From the NCBI GenBank assembly GCA_937899895.1, contig CALBQR010000002.1, positions 1 through 64,000 of the forward strand: a DNA stretch of 64,000 nucleotides. The letters are read 5' to 3'. This stretch comes from an uncultured Alistipes sp. (GTDB taxonomy: Bacteria > Bacteroidota > Bacteroidia > Bacteroidales > Rikenellaceae). Under the pieces are notes generated by a model. The model made no database searches, had not been told where the DNA came from, and worked only from the letters and a program-made list of their open reading frames with translations. This document shows, piece by piece, positions 34,624-43,463 of the stretch (positions are counted from its first letter, which is position 1; every line of letters starts with the position of its first letter). Made by a program: the position numbers and the translations under genes.

Positions 34624-35304
34624 ATGCCGTTCATAGTTCTCGAAGGCGTCGATGGCGCCGGTAAATCGACCCAGATTAAAAAGTTGCGCGAGGCATTGGC
34701 CGCACGTGGTATCGAGAGTGAATACCTTCACTTTCCCCGTTTCGATGCGCCGATCTATGGCGATTTGATCGCTCGTTTTTTGCGTGGCGAGTTGGGAGCG
34801 TTGGAGCAGGTGAATCCCTATCTGGTTGCGCTGTTGTATGCGGGCGACCGTGCCGAGGCGGCTCTGATGATTCGTGGCTGGCTCAATGAGGGTAAGGCGG
34901 TGATTGTCGATCGTTATGTATATTCAAATGTCGGTTACCAGTGCGCAAAGTTCAAGAGCGAGGAGGAGCGTGCAGCGTTGCAAGAGTGGATTATGCACAC
35001 CGAGTATGAGGAATTTGCCATTCCGCAGCCCGATCTGTCGATCTTCCTCGATGTGCCTTTTGCATTTACCGAGCGTAAGCTCCGCGAACAGCGTGAGGGC
35101 GACGACCGCAGCTATCTGAATGGTGCCAACGATATTCACGAGGCGTCGCTCGATCTGCAACGCACGGTGCGCGAGGTCTATCTGCGTGCAGCTACGACCG
35201 ATGAACGCTTGTCGGTAATCGACTGCTCGACGGGTGAGGGTCAGATGCAGACTCCCGACGAGATCTTTGCAAAGATCGAAAAGTTGGTCGAGCCGCTGTT
35301 GTGA
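34624..35304 (+). CDS. tmk: Thymidylate kinase
   Basis: A 226-residue dTMP kinase. From ATG 34624 the protein starts MPFIVLEGVDGAGKSTQ, the typical beginning of Tmk with its P-loop; the longer frame to 34564 crosses a -7 box (TAACTTTG, 34586-34593) and is rejected. The DR(Y) motif appears as VIVDRYVYSNVGYQ and the lid region is TERKLREQREGDDR. The family makes dTDP from dTMP. It is followed 56 bases later by the DoxX-like gene with no terminator between. Confidence 0.93.
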   Translation: MPFIVLEGVDGAGKSTQIKKLREALAARGIESEYLHFPRFDAPIYGDLIARFLRGELGALEQVNPYLVALLYAGDRAEAALMIRGWLNEGKAVIVDRYVYSNVGYQCAKFKSEEERAALQEWIMHTEYEEFAIPQPDLSIFLDVPFAFTERKLREQREGDDRSYLNGANDIHEASLDLQRTVREVYLRAATTDERLSVIDCSTGEGQMQTPDEIFAKIEKLVEPLL

Positions 35305-35360
35305 TGAACTGAACTTAAAACTACGAAAAATATACGATGTTACAGAGGGAGAATAAAGAT

Positions 35361-36458
35361 ATGTTTCAGACGATTGCGACCTTGTGCCGCATATTGTTTG
35401 CGCTTACGTTCATCTTTTCGGGATTTGTAAAGGTGGTCGATCCGTGGGGTACGGCCATCAAAATCAGCGAATATCTGAACGCATTTGGCTTTGAGAGTTT
35501 GAAGTATGCCCGTTTCGGTTTTTCGATCTGGTTGTGCGGAGCAGAGCTGATGATGGGTTTGATGCTGTTGTTCCGTGTGCGTACACCTCTCATCTCGATC
35601 TTTGCCGTGCTGGCTATGCTCTTCTTTACGACCGTTACCTTCATTACGGCGATGTGGTTGCCGGTGGAGGATTGCGGTTGCTTTGGCGATGCTGTGAAGT
35701 TGTCGAATTGGGAGACGCTGGCAAAAAATCTTGTGCTACTGCCGATGAGTATCATCATCTGGTGGAGTGTGCGTAAGGAGAAGATATTTACCGTTTCGCG
35801 TTGGGAGCTGGTGATGACGGGATTGATTATGTGTGTGGCATTTGGTTTGGGTATATATTGCTACCGCCACCTGCCGTTGGTTGATTTCCTGCCATATAAG
35901 GTTGGTACATCGTTGCGTGAGGCCGTTTCGACCGACTTTGCAATGGAGGAGGGACGCACGGTGTTGGTCTATCGCAATTTGCAGACGGGCGAGGAGCGTG
36001 AATTCTCGTTGGAGGATACCGAGTGGCAAGATGAGAGCAAGTGGGAGTGGGTGGATACTCGCACCGAGGCGATTGAATCGGATCCCGTATCTGACGCTCT
36101 GCTGGCCGAGTTCTCGCTGCACGATGCCGAGGGTGATGCAACCGAAGAGGTGCTCGGATATGAGGGCAAAACCTATATGATCTGCGTGGGCGATTTTGCC
36201 GATGTAAAACCTGCGTGGGAGAGTCGTTTGGAGGCTTTGGTCAATCGAGCAACGGCGGAGGGCGCACGAGTAGTCTGCATTACTCCCGAACCGTTGCGAG
36301 AGGTTACCTACCACCGTTTTGGCGAGAGCGAGGAGGTGCGCTGCTACAATATCGACGCTACGACGCTGATGACAATGTTACGCGCAAAGGTGGGTGTCGT
36401 TGAGCTTAACGACGGTGTGATTATGGACAAACGCAATGTCCGAGATTTAGATAAATAG
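35361..36458 (+). CDS. BT_3928-type membrane protein with DoxX/MauE-like domain
   Basis: A 365-residue protein (start at ATG 35361, preceded by a purine-rich stretch; ATG 35337 also possible). Residues 1-155 hold four or five membrane helices with the MauE/DoxX landmarks SGFVKVVDPWGTAIK and EDCGCFGDAVKLSNWETLAKN. The C-terminal 200 residues are soluble and acidic, possibly thioredoxin-like without a CxxC. MauE-like proteins pass electrons or aid disulfide formation in periplasmic partners; the role of this Bacteroidota form is not known to me. It lies between tmk and glnS. Confidence 0.85.
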   Translation: MFQTIATLCRILFALTFIFSGFVKVVDPWGTAIKISEYLNAFGFESLKYARFGFSIWLCGAELMMGLMLLFRVRTPLISIFAVLAMLFFTTVTFITAMWLPVEDCGCFGDAVKLSNWETLAKNLVLLPMSIIIWWSVRKEKIFTVSRWELVMTGLIMCVAFGLGIYCYRHLPLVDFLPYKVGTSLREAVSTDFAMEEGRTVLVYRNLQTGEEREFSLEDTEWQDESKWEWVDTRTEAIESDPVSDALLAEFSLHDAEGDATEEVLGYEGKTYMICVGDFADVKPAWESRLEALVNRATAEGARVVCITPEPLREVTYHRFGESEEVRCYNIDATTLMTMLRAKVGVVELNDGVIMDKRNVRDLDK

Positions 36459-36550
36459 CACAAAAAATGGAGCGACCGATTAATTAACGGCCGCAGAGAA
36501 TAGATAATAGCGAAAAAATTCATAAATTTGACGCCAAAAATTTTGAGATT

Positions 36551-38224
36551 ATGGCAATTGAAAACATCAACGAACAGAACGGCACACAGAAGCCGCTCAA
36601 TTTTCTCGAAGAGATCATAACCGGTGCCATCGCCGAGGGTAACACACGAGTTCAAACTCGTTTCCCGCCCGAACCGAATGGCTATCTGCATATTGGCCAC
36701 GCCAAGAGTATCTGCTTGAACTTCGGTTTGGCAAAGAAGTATGGCGGTAAGTGTAACTTGCGTTTCGACGATACCAACCCCGTGAAGGAGGATACCGAGT
36801 ATGTTGATTCGATCAAAGAGGATATCAAGTGGCTCGGTTTCGATTGGGCCGGCGAGTACTACGCTTCGGACTACTTCGATCAGCTGTATGAGTGGGCGAA
36901 GGTGCTCATTAAGAAGGGTTTGGCATACGTCGATGACCAGACTCAGGAGCAGATTCGCGAGAATCGCGGTACGGTAACCGTTCCGGGTACTCCCTCGCCG
37001 TGGCGTGATCGTTCGGTAGAGGAGAACTTGGATCTGTTTGAGCGTATGCGTGCAGGCGAGTTCGAGGACGGCAGCCGCGTGTTGCGTGCCAAGATTGATA
37101 TGGCACACCCCAATATGTTGTTCCGCGACCCGATTATGTATCGTATTATCCACGCCGATCACCACCGTACGGGCAGCAAGTGGTGCATCTACCCGATGTA
37201 TGACTATGCACACGGTCAGAGCGACTCGATCGAGCAGATCACTCACTCGATCTGTACGTTGGAGTTCGATGTTCACCGCCCGTTGTACGATTGGTTTATC
37301 GAGAAATTGGAGATTTTCCCCAGCCACCAGTACGAGTTTGCACGTCTGAATCTGACCTATACGATGATGAGTAAGCGTAAGTTGCTCAAATTGGTTCAGA
37401 GCGGTATCGTAATGGGTTGGGACGATCCCCGTATGCCGACCATCTGCGCTCTGCGTCGTAAGGGTTATACACCCGCTGCGGTACGTGCATTTGCCGAGAA
37501 GGTGGGTGTGGCAAAGCGCGACAATGTCATTGATTTGAGCTTGATGGAGTTCTGCGTACGCGAGGACCTGAATAAGACTGCCGAGCGTCGTATGGCCGTT
37601 TTGAAGCCGTTGAAGGTTACTATCACCAACTATCCGGAGGATAAGACCGAGTACTTCACCTGCATCAATAACCCCGAAGATGAGGCTGCCGGCACTCGTC
37701 AGGTACCCTTCTCGCGCGAGATCTATATCGACCGCGACGACTTTATGGAGGTGCCCCCCAAGAAGTACTATCGTCTGTCGCCGGGTCAGGAGGTACGTCT
37801 GCGCTATTCGTATCTGATTCGTTGCGAGGAGGTTGTCAAGGACGAAAATGGTGAGATCGTTGAGCTGCGTTGTACCTACGACCCGCAGTCGGGTGGTGGT
37901 TCATCGTCGGACGGTCGCCGCGTGAAGGGTGTGATCCATTGGGTTAGTGCTCGCCACGCTGTCGAGGCAGAGGTTCGTCTGTTCGAGACGCTGTTCTCGG
38001 TCGAGGATCCCAACGATGATAACTTTTTGGATTATTTGAACCCTACCTCGTTGGTTAAGACAACGGGTTACTTGGAGCCCTCGTTGGCCGAGGCTCCTGT
38101 TGGTAAGACCTTCCAGTTTGAGCGCGTGGGTTACTTCTGTCCCGATACCGATTCTACGCCCGAAAAGTTGGTGTTCAACCGCACGGTAACGTTGAAGGAC
38201 TCGTGGGCGAAGATCAATAAGTAG
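36551..38224 (+). CDS. glnS: Glutaminyl-tRNA synthetase
   Basis: A 557-residue class I synthetase charging tRNA-Gln directly. HIGH motif in [18 protein letters not shown], the KMSKS loop as [11 protein letters not shown], specificity segment [10 protein letters not shown], and the two beta-barrel anticodon-binding domains at the C-terminus (from about residue 350). Length matches the E. coli enzyme. A -7 box TAAATTTG lies at 36523-36530. Presence of glnS with a tRNA-Gln 5 kb away argues that the cell does not rely on the GatCAB route for Gln-tRNA. Confidence 0.96.
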   Translation: MAIENINEQNGTQKPLNFLEEIITGAIAEGNTRVQTRFPPEPNGYLHIGHAKSICLNFGLAKKYGGKCNLRFDDTNPVKEDTEYVDSIKEDIKWLGFDWAGEYYASDYFDQLYEWAKVLIKKGLAYVDDQTQEQIRENRGTVTVPGTPSPWRDRSVEENLDLFERMRAGEFEDGSRVLRAKIDMAHPNMLFRDPIMYRIIHADHHRTGSKWCIYPMYDYAHGQSDSIEQITHSICTLEFDVHRPLYDWFIEKLEIFPSHQYEFARLNLTYTMMSKRKLLKLVQSGIVMGWDDPRMPTICALRRKGYTPAAVRAFAEKVGVAKRDNVIDLSLMEFCVREDLNKTAERRMAVLKPLKVTITNYPEDKTEYFTCINNPEDEAAGTRQVPFSREIYIDRDDFMEVPPKKYYRLSPGQEVRLRYSYLIRCEEVVKDENGEIVELRCTYDPQSGGGSSSDGRRVKGVIHWVSARHAVEAEVRLFETLFSVEDPNDDNFLDYLNPTSLVKTTGYLEPSLAEAPVGKTFQFERVGYFCPDTDSTPEKLVFNRTVTLKDSWAKINK

Positions 38225-38244
38225 CCAACAAATTCTCCAAGAAA

Positions 38245-38286
38245 AATACTTTTGGGCTGTTGCACATTGCGCAGCTCAAAAGTATT
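38245..38286 (+). terminator. Hairpin after glnS
   Basis: A 15-bp stem (AATACTTTTGGGCTG with CAGCTCAAAAGTATT, one G-U pair) and a 12-base loop. There is no T-run after it, so it is a weak terminator or an attenuator before the gene at 38321. Confidence 0.55.
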
Positions 38287-38320
38287 ACTATTAGATGCTG
38301 TATATAAACTTATTTAAGAG

Positions 38321-38986
38321 ATGAAGAGATCGATTTTATTGGTCATCGGCGTACTGTTTTGCGCGATGACCGCTATGGCACAGAGCTATTGCGATGTTGT
38401 CTATCTGCACAATGGGAGTGTGATTCGAGGTCAGGTCGTGGAGCACACGATTGGCGGAACGTTGAGAGTGCAGACTGCCGATGGCAGTCTATTCGTGTAT
38501 GAGAGCGACGAAGTGCGACTGATCGAGAAAGAGTTGGTCAAAAACAGCCGTCGCCCCCAATACAACTACGAACTGAATAAGAGTGTCTATCGCGGTTATG
38601 TCGAGTTGAGCGGTACGATACCGACGGGTCGATATTGGGCTCCTCACATTGATTTCGCTACGGGTCACGGTGCATACATTCACCCCTATATCTATGCCGG
38701 TGGCGGTATCGGCCTTTCTGCCTTTTATGAAGAGGAGGGTGTATTGATCCCGATCTATGGCGAGGTGCGCGGTATCCTGCCTACCAACGTGGGCGTGAAA
38801 CCATATATCGGTATGCGTCTTGGTGTCTCGACCGATTTCGGTAGTGTCGGTCTGTATGTTTCGCCTGCGATAGGTTTCAGCGTTCGTCGTTTCGATCTTT
38901 CGTTGGCTTATACGGGTCAGTTCCTCTATTCGGAGAACATTGGCGGAGGCTTGACGCTTCGCTTGGGTATCCGATTGGGTAAGTAG
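38321..38986 (+). CDS. Exported beta-rich protein, probable small outer-membrane barrel
   Basis: A 221-residue protein with a signal peptide (MKRSILLVIGVLFCAMTAMA). Residues about 24-66 form a small beta domain (VVYLHNGSVIRGQVVEHTIG, then TLRVQTADGSLFVYESDEV), a pattern often seen in Bacteroidota as a separate SH3-like N-terminal module. The rest has amphipathic strands (VGLYVSPAIGFSVRRFDLSL) and ends with LRLGIRLGK. The function is unknown to me. It stands between glnS and a terminator. Confidence 0.75.
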   Translation: MKRSILLVIGVLFCAMTAMAQSYCDVVYLHNGSVIRGQVVEHTIGGTLRVQTADGSLFVYESDEVRLIEKELVKNSRRPQYNYELNKSVYRGYVELSGTIPTGRYWAPHIDFATGHGAYIHPYIYAGGGIGLSAFYEEEGVLIPIYGEVRGILPTNVGVKPYIGMRLGVSTDFGSVGLYVSPAIGFSVRRFDLSLAYTGQFLYSENIGGGLTLRLGIRLGK

Positions 38987-39003
38987 CCAAACAGATAAAA
39001 AAG

Positions 39004-39038
39004 AAGAGAGGAGGCGCGTAGTGCGTCTCCTCTCTTTG
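39004..39038. terminator. Bidirectional terminator
   Basis: Perfect 14-bp stem apart from one position (AAGAGAGGAGGCGC / GCGTCTCCTCTCTT) with a short loop, A-run on the left and T-rich on the right; it separates the beta-rich gene from the convergent threonine dehydrogenase. Confidence 0.85.
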
Positions 39039-39054
39039 TATTGGGTGGCGGCTG

Positions 39055-40011
39055 TTAGTACAGACCTTTGGCAACCTTCTCGCGGATATGCTCCAACATA
39101 TCGTCGGTCATACGCTCCAAATCCCATTCGGGTTTCCAACCCCACTCGTTGCGGGCGCAGCTATCGTCAAGCTGATTGGGCCACGAACGAGCAATCTGCT
39201 CCTTAACGGGATCGACGTTGTAGTCCATCGTAAAGTCGGGCAGGCGACGCTTAACGGCATCGCAGATGATTTCGGGGGTGAAGCTCATCGAGGCGATGTT
39301 GAAACTATTGCGGTGAACGAGTTTGGCGGGATCAGCCTCCATCAACTCAACGCAAGCCTTCAATGCGTCGGGCATATAGATCATATCCATATAGACGTCC
39401 GAGGGCACGGGACAGGTGAACTTGCCATTCTTGACCGCCTCGTAGTAGATCTCAACAGCATAGTCGGTCGTACCGCCACCGGGCAGCGTAACGCTCGAAA
39501 TGATACCGGGGAAGCGGATCGAACGGGTATCCAAGCCATATTTCAGGTGGTAGTAATCACCAAGCAATTCACCCGTAACCTTACATACGCCATAGATCGT
39601 AGTGGGGCGCATAACGGTATCCTGCGGGGTCATATCCTTTGGCGACGTAGGGCCAAATGCGCCAATCGACGAAGGAGTGAAGAGTGCGCAGTGGTGCTGA
39701 CGAGCCACTTCGAGCGAGTTCATCAACGCGCCCATATTGATATTCCACGCCATCTGGGGATTCTTTTCGCCAACTGCCGAGAGCAGCGCGACAAGGTTAA
39801 AGATGGTGTCGATCTTGTTGCGTGCTACGGCCGAGGCATAAGCGACGGGATCGAGTGCGTTCAACACCTCGAAAGGACCCTGCTCGCGCAGACGTTCGCA
39901 ATCGCGCACATCGGTTGCAACCACATTATTAGTGCCGTAGATTTTGCGCAGGTACACGGTCAATTCCGAACCGATCTGGCCACCTGCACCGACGATAAGA
40001 ATTCGTTTCAT
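39055..40011 (-). CDS. SDR-type L-threonine 3-dehydrogenase (NAD-dependent epimerase fold)
   Basis: A 318-residue extended short-chain dehydrogenase. NAD loop VGAGGQIGSELTVYL, catalytic Ser in FTPSSIGAFGPTSP and the YxxxK motif in TIYGVCKVTGELLGDYY. The segments RFPGIISS and PGGGTTDYAVEIYY, with PVPSDVYMDMIYMPDAL, are characteristic of the epimerase-like threonine dehydrogenases of Bacteroidota and trypanosomes rather than sugar epimerases. Product is 2-amino-3-oxobutyrate, usually passed to KBL ligase; no kbl is in the window. It has its own promoter and a 90-base structured leader. Confidence 0.85.
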   Translation of the reverse strand: MKRILIVGAGGQIGSELTVYLRKIYGTNNVVATDVRDCERLREQGPFEVLNALDPVAYASAVARNKIDTIFNLVALLSAVGEKNPQMAWNINMGALMNSLEVARQHHCALFTPSSIGAFGPTSPKDMTPQDTVMRPTTIYGVCKVTGELLGDYYHLKYGLDTRSIRFPGIISSVTLPGGGTTDYAVEIYYEAVKNGKFTCPVPSDVYMDMIYMPDALKACVELMEADPAKLVHRNSFNIASMSFTPEIICDAVKRRLPDFTMDYNVDPVKEQIARSWPNQLDDSCARNEWGWKPEWDLERMTDDMLEHIREKVAKGLY

Positions 40012-40106
40012 ACGTTTGTAGCTCGTTTAGCTTTGAGATTAATAGTTTGATGAGTCGCGTGTCGCTTGCGGGTTGCCGCGAGTGGGGCTACGCACTCTCG
40101 CAATCA

Positions 40107-40137
40107 CAAATATACATTCAAATTTCGGAACGTCAAA
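40107..40137 (-). promoter_or_regulatory. Promoter of threonine dehydrogenase gene
   Basis: Minus strand: TTTG (40137-40134), 19 bases, TATATTTG (40114-40107): full match. The leader that follows (about 40100-40012) can fold through GCGAGAGTG/CACTCGC and outer TTGC/GCAA pairs. Confidence 0.7.
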
Positions 40138-40207
40138 ATTTCACGACGGCTTTTTTGTTCGTGTTGAAATGTTTTTTATGGGTTGTCTGTTTTTGGTGGG
40201 ATGCGGG

Positions 40208-40239
40208 TTTGGGTTTTCGTGCTTAAAAAGTTATATTTG
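40208..40239 (+). promoter_or_regulatory. Promoter of the DUF2752-PH gene pair
   Basis: TTTG (40208-40211), 20 bases, TATATTTG (40232-40239): full match; 65 bases before the DUF2752 start. Confidence 0.7.
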
Positions 40240-40303
40240 CATCTCAAACGAGAGGCGTACGAAACGAGATTAAACAAAACGAAAACTTTGTAGCATCAGC
40301 ATT

Positions 40304-40684
40304 ATGACAAAGCGTGAAAAATGGATTGTCGCAGGCTTGGCCGTTGCCGCAGCAATAGCTGTGGTGATCTATTTCAGTTTTGATCCAACCACGACGCCGT
40401 TTCCTCGTTGTATATTCTTGTCGCTTACGGGCTTGAAGTGCCCTGGGTGTGGCTCGCAACGCGCTATACATTCGTTATTGCACCTCGATCTGGCTGCTGC
40501 GTGGCGATATAACGCCTTCTTCCTGATATCAATACCATACCTCGCGTTACTGTTTATTGTGGGGTGGTTTGATCGCAGCCGAAGCACTACGCTATATCGC
40601 ATACTCAACCACCGTATATTAATTTGGTGCTATGCGGCGTTGGCTTTTGCGTGGTGGATATTGAGAAATATAGTTAATATATAG
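40304..40684 (+). CDS. DUF2752 membrane protein
   Basis: A 126-residue protein with three membrane helices (about 8-27, 67-85, 105-122). The loop after helix 1 carries the DUF2752 signature FLSLTGLKCPGCGSQRAIHS, with a CPGCG pair, and LHLDLAAAWRYN. The family is frequent in Bacteroidota and Actinobacteria; function is not established. It is 6 bases upstream of the PH-domain gene and probably co-transcribed with it. Confidence 0.85.
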   Translation: MTKREKWIVAGLAVAAAIAVVIYFSFDPTTTPFPRCIFLSLTGLKCPGCGSQRAIHSLLHLDLAAAWRYNAFFLISIPYLALLFIVGWFDRSRSTTLYRILNHRILIWCYAALAFAWWILRNIVNI

Positions 40685-40690
40685 ACGATT

Positions 40691-41065
40691 ATGGGAATTA
40701 TAAATGCAATTTTAGGCAATGCGTCGAGTATCGACGTAGCGGCTCTCGAAAAGGAGTATGGCCCGATATTGTGCGATGGCGAACAGATCGAGCAGGCATT
40801 TGTGGTGATTCGCGATAAGTGGATTTTCACCAACAAACGACTGATTATCCAAGATGTTCAGGGGGTTACGGGCAGCAAACGCTCTTACCGTTCGATCCCT
40901 TACGGTTCGATCAATATGTTCTCGGTCGAAACGGCTGGTACGTTTGATACCGACAGCGAAATGAAAATTTGGGTCAAGGGCCTTGACGAGCCCATCAAGC
41001 AGAACTTCGGTCGCAAGTCCGATGTTAAGGGCATACAACGCGCCCTCGCCTCATACGTGCTTTAA
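40691..41065 (+). CDS. Bacterial PH-domain protein (bPH_1 family)
   Basis: A 124-residue soluble protein matching the bacterial pleckstrin-homology family: FVVIRDKWIFTNKRLIIQD as strands beta2-beta3, then SYRSIPYGSINMFSVETAGT and the amphipathic C-terminal helix VKGIQRALASYVL. These proteins form oligomeric rings; ligand and role are unknown. It is the second gene of a two-gene unit with the DUF2752 protein and ends 22 bases before the convergent bacterioferritin gene. Confidence 0.85.
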   Translation: MGIINAILGNASSIDVAALEKEYGPILCDGEQIEQAFVVIRDKWIFTNKRLIIQDVQGVTGSKRSYRSIPYGSINMFSVETAGTFDTDSEMKIWVKGLDEPIKQNFGRKSDVKGIQRALASYVL

Positions 41066-41087
41066 GCGAGCGGGTGGGAGGGGTGTG

Positions 41088-41603
41088 CTACTCCTCCCAA
41101 TCGCCTTCGCGGTGCATATTGGCACTATGACTGCCTGCGGCAACCTGCAAGGCGAGATAGTCGCGCCCATACTCTGAAAGGTTCTGCAACTCAATGCCGA
41201 AACGATCGAGGTGTTCCTCCTCTTCGCGAATGAAATCGAGAAATAATTGGTGTGTCCCGTGATCTTCGGCCTCGGCCACATTGCGAGCCCACGTGTTATA
41301 ATCGTCAATTGTCTTTTGCTCCAACTCGCAAGCCAGCGAGAGCATCTCTGTTACGCTTTTCAATTGCCGAGTGGGGTAGAGAGGATTCATCTCAATCTCG
41401 CCATTGAGGAATAGGATTCGTTCAGAGATCTCTTCGATGTGTCGCATCTCATTGATTGCGGCATTGCGGAACATTGTGGCCAGATCGGTGTAGCCGTTAT
41501 CTTCGCAATGGGCGTGGAAATAGATGTATTGGAGCGAGGTTGAGATCTCGTTGCCGAGTGCTCGATTGAGCAACTCGATACTTTGACAATACTTTTCTCT
41601 CAT
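41088..41603 (-). CDS. Bacterioferritin
   Basis: A 171-residue four-helix ferritin-like protein for iron storage. Ferroxidase ligands fit the Bfr pattern: Glu19, Glu52, His55, Glu95, Glu128 and His131 (in INEMRHIEE and IREEEEHLDRF). Met53 lies where E. coli Bfr has its haem ligand Met52, which favours bacterioferritin over plain ferritin. Length is about ten residues above the E. coli protein because of a C-terminal tail. Its start lies only 20 bases inside an upstream open frame of the divergent glycosyltransferase; that overlap disappears with the chosen start there. Confidence 0.88.
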   Translation of the reverse strand: MREKYCQSIELLNRALGNEISTSLQYIYFHAHCEDNGYTDLATMFRNAAINEMRHIEEISERILFLNGEIEMNPLYPTRQLKSVTEMLSLACELEQKTIDDYNTWARNVAEAEDHGTHQLFLDFIREEEEHLDRFGIELQNLSEYGRDYLALQVAAGSHSANMHREGDWEE

Positions 41604-41681
41604 AGTGCTGTGGCTGAAAAATTGGTAATGGTGCAGCGTGTTGCAAAATCCATACCTCGATATGCGAAAATGGATGTCAGA

Positions 41682-41712
41682 TTTGTTTTTCCCGTCAAAA
41701 ATGCCTATCTTG
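41682..41712 (+). promoter_or_regulatory. Probable promoter of the glycosyltransferase gene
   Basis: TTTG (41682-41685), 20 bases, TATCTTG (41706-41712), one base short of the full -7 pattern; 23 bases before the start. Confidence 0.5.
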
Positions 41713-41735
41713 TCATAATAAATCGAACGAGCAGT

Positions 41736-42878
41736 ATGAAAAAAGTTACGGTTTTAGGCCCTGCACATCCCTATCGTGGTGGCTTGGCTTCGATTATGGA
41801 GATTATGGCACGCACGTTCAAAGCGCGTGGTGCAGAGGTTGATATAAAGACATTTACACTTCAATATCCCGAATTTCTCTTTCCGGGTAAGACGCAATAT
41901 TCCGATCGCCCTGCCCCCGAAGACCTTGTGATCGAGCGTTGTGTCAGTACGGTCAATCCACTGAATTGGATTAAGGTCGGTCGTCGTATTCGTCGTGAGC
42001 GTCCTGATGTGGTGCTGATGAAGTATTGGACTCCGTTTATGGCTCCCTGTTTTGGTACGATTGCCCGTATCGCACGCGGTAATGGCCATACGAAGGTGTT
42101 GGTGCAGATCGATAATGTGATTCCGCACGAGCATCACCTGATTGATCGCCCCTGCACATCCTATTTTGTTAATAGTGTCGATGGCTTTGTCTATATGTCG
42201 CAGCAGGTGAAGGATGATCTTGATCAATTCACTACGACCAAACCCGCCCTGTTCTCACCCCATCCGTTGTTTGTCAATTTCGGTGAGGCGGTGTCGAAAG
42301 AGGAGGCGTGCGCAAAGTTGGGACTCGATCCTGCGATTGAGTATTCGCTCTTCTTTGGTATTATCCGCGACTATAAGGGCCTTGATCTCCTGCTCGATAC
42401 GTGGGCAAAGCTGAAAGCTGACGGACAGACCGCCAATCGCAAGCTGATCGTGGCGGGCGAGTTCTATTATAATCGTGAAAAGTATATCGAGCAGATCGAA
42501 CGCTTGGGCTTGAAGGATGACGTGCTGCTGCACGACTATTTCGTGGCAGACGATATGGTGCGCTACTTCTTCTCGGCGGTCGATGTGCTGATTCAGCCCT
42601 ATTGGAGTGCGACGCAGAGTGGCGTAACGCAGATTGCATATAACTTCTCGTTGCCGATGATCGTAACAAATGTGGGCGGTTTGGCGGAGATTGTTCCCGA
42701 CGATGTGGTGGGCTATGTTACCGATACCAACGTTGAGTCGCTGGCCGAAGCTTTTGTTAAGTTCTACTCGGAGGGTACGGCCGAGCGTATGCGCTCGAAT
42801 ATGGCCGAGGAACGCAAACGATTCAGTTGGGAGGCAATGGCCGACTGCCTGACCGAAGTCTATAAAATGACGAAGTAA
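41736..42878 (+). CDS. Glycosyltransferase, GT-B fold (family 4-like)
   Basis: A 380-residue enzyme beginning MKKVTVLGPAHPYRGGLASI, the usual glycine-rich start of the N-terminal Rossmann half. The C-terminal half carries the donor-binding region with the E-x7-E-like stretch in IQPYWSATQSGVTQIAY, followed by PMIVTNVGGLAEIV. This suggests transfer of a nucleotide-sugar residue in surface polysaccharide or glycolipid synthesis; sugar and acceptor cannot be told. ATG 41736 is chosen because the longer frame (41583) overlaps bacterioferritin and the promoter. Monocistronic, ended by a hairpin. No other glycan-synthesis genes are near. Confidence 0.85.
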   Translation: MKKVTVLGPAHPYRGGLASIMEIMARTFKARGAEVDIKTFTLQYPEFLFPGKTQYSDRPAPEDLVIERCVSTVNPLNWIKVGRRIRRERPDVVLMKYWTPFMAPCFGTIARIARGNGHTKVLVQIDNVIPHEHHLIDRPCTSYFVNSVDGFVYMSQQVKDDLDQFTTTKPALFSPHPLFVNFGEAVSKEEACAKLGLDPAIEYSLFFGIIRDYKGLDLLLDTWAKLKADGQTANRKLIVAGEFYYNREKYIEQIERLGLKDDVLLHDYFVADDMVRYFFSAVDVLIQPYWSATQSGVTQIAYNFSLPMIVTNVGGLAEIVPDDVVGYVTDTNVESLAEAFVKFYSEGTAERMRSNMAEERKRFSWEAMADCLTEVYKMTK

Positions 42879-42897
42879 AAAATAGATACCTCAATGT

Positions 42898-42925
42898 AAA
42901 AGGCCACCCATCGAGGTGGCCTTTT
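42898..42925. terminator. Terminator between glycosyltransferase and TSCPD genes
   Basis: AAAAGGCCACC / GGTGGCCTTTT stem with a 6-base loop, symmetrical enough to serve both converging genes. Confidence 0.85.
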
Positions 42926-42945
42926 GCGTTGGTAATCAACCGCAA

Positions 42946-43203
42946 TTAGTCGGCAATGCGCTTCAATGCTTGCGCGAGCTGATCGGGACACGATGTACCT
43001 CGACCACGACAGTCGATACCTTCGAGGCGAGCGATAGCCTCATGTACCTCCATGCCGCGAATGAGTGCTGCAACACCCTGCGTATTGCCGTGGCAACCGC
43101 CGATAAACTGTACCGAACTCACCTTGCCGTCCTCGACAACAACATCAATCAACTGCGAACAAACGCCTTGCGGAATATAAGTAGTGCTTTTCTTCATCTT
43201 CAT
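42946..43203 (-). CDS. Small TSCPD-domain protein (TIGR03905 family)
   Basis: An 85-residue protein starting at ATG 43203 (or 43197, two residues shorter). It contains GGCHGNTQGVAALIRGM and the name-giving motif GRGTSCPDQLAQAL. The TSCPD domain is otherwise known at the C-terminus of class II ribonucleotide reductases; free-standing copies are common in anaerobes and their function is unknown. Four cysteines could bind metal. Its start region faces the tRNA-Gln promoter on the other strand. Confidence 0.85.
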   Translation of the reverse strand: MKMKKSTTYIPQGVCSQLIDVVVEDGKVSSVQFIGGCHGNTQGVAALIRGMEVHEAIARLEGIDCRGRGTSCPDQLAQALKRIAD

Positions 43204-43286
43204 TTCATTTTTGGGAGGACAAAAATAGTCAAATTTCTCGAACAACCGCAATTCCAAGGAGCGAAATCGAAAAATATTTCAATGAA

Positions 43287-43317
43287 TTTGCCGAATGTAA
43301 AAAAATGTGTATCTTTG
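43287..43317 (+). promoter_or_regulatory. Promoter of tRNA-Gln
   Basis: TTTG (43287-43290), 19 bases, TATCTTTG (43310-43317): full match, 21 bases before the mature tRNA 5' end. Confidence 0.8.
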
Positions 43318-43338
43318 CACCGCTTACGAGCACCGGAT

Positions 43339-43409
43339 TGAGCTATGGTGTAATGGTAACACGTCAGATTTTGGTTCTGAAATTTTGGGTTCGAGCCCCG
43401 ATAGCTCAA
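43339..43409 (+). tRNA. tRNA-Gln (anticodon TTG)
   Basis: A 71-base cloverleaf: acceptor stem TGAGCTA / TAGCTCA, D-arm with GGTAACAC, anticodon stem TCAGA / TCTGA around the loop TTTTGGT (anticodon TTG), and T-arm GGGTTCGAGCCCC. CCA is not encoded. It is a single-gene unit with its own promoter and a perfect terminator. Confidence 0.95.
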
Positions 43410-43410
43410 C

Positions 43411-43450
43411 ACAACAAAGGCCGCACTTCGATTAGTGCGGCCTTTGTTGT
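43411..43450 (+). terminator. Terminator of tRNA-Gln (and of convergent glgB)
   Basis: ACAACAAAGGCCGCACT pairs perfectly with AGTGCGGCCTTTGTTGT around a 6-base loop: a 17-bp stem. It starts 1 base after the tRNA and lies 13 bases from the glgB stop on the other strand. Confidence 0.85.
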
Positions 43451-43463
43451 ATCACTCCTCTGC

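Noticed and set aside
41583..41735. Upstream in-frame extension of the glycosyltransferase
   Set aside because: The extension overlaps the divergent bacterioferritin start and a promoter, and the protein family begins at MKKVTVLGPAHP.
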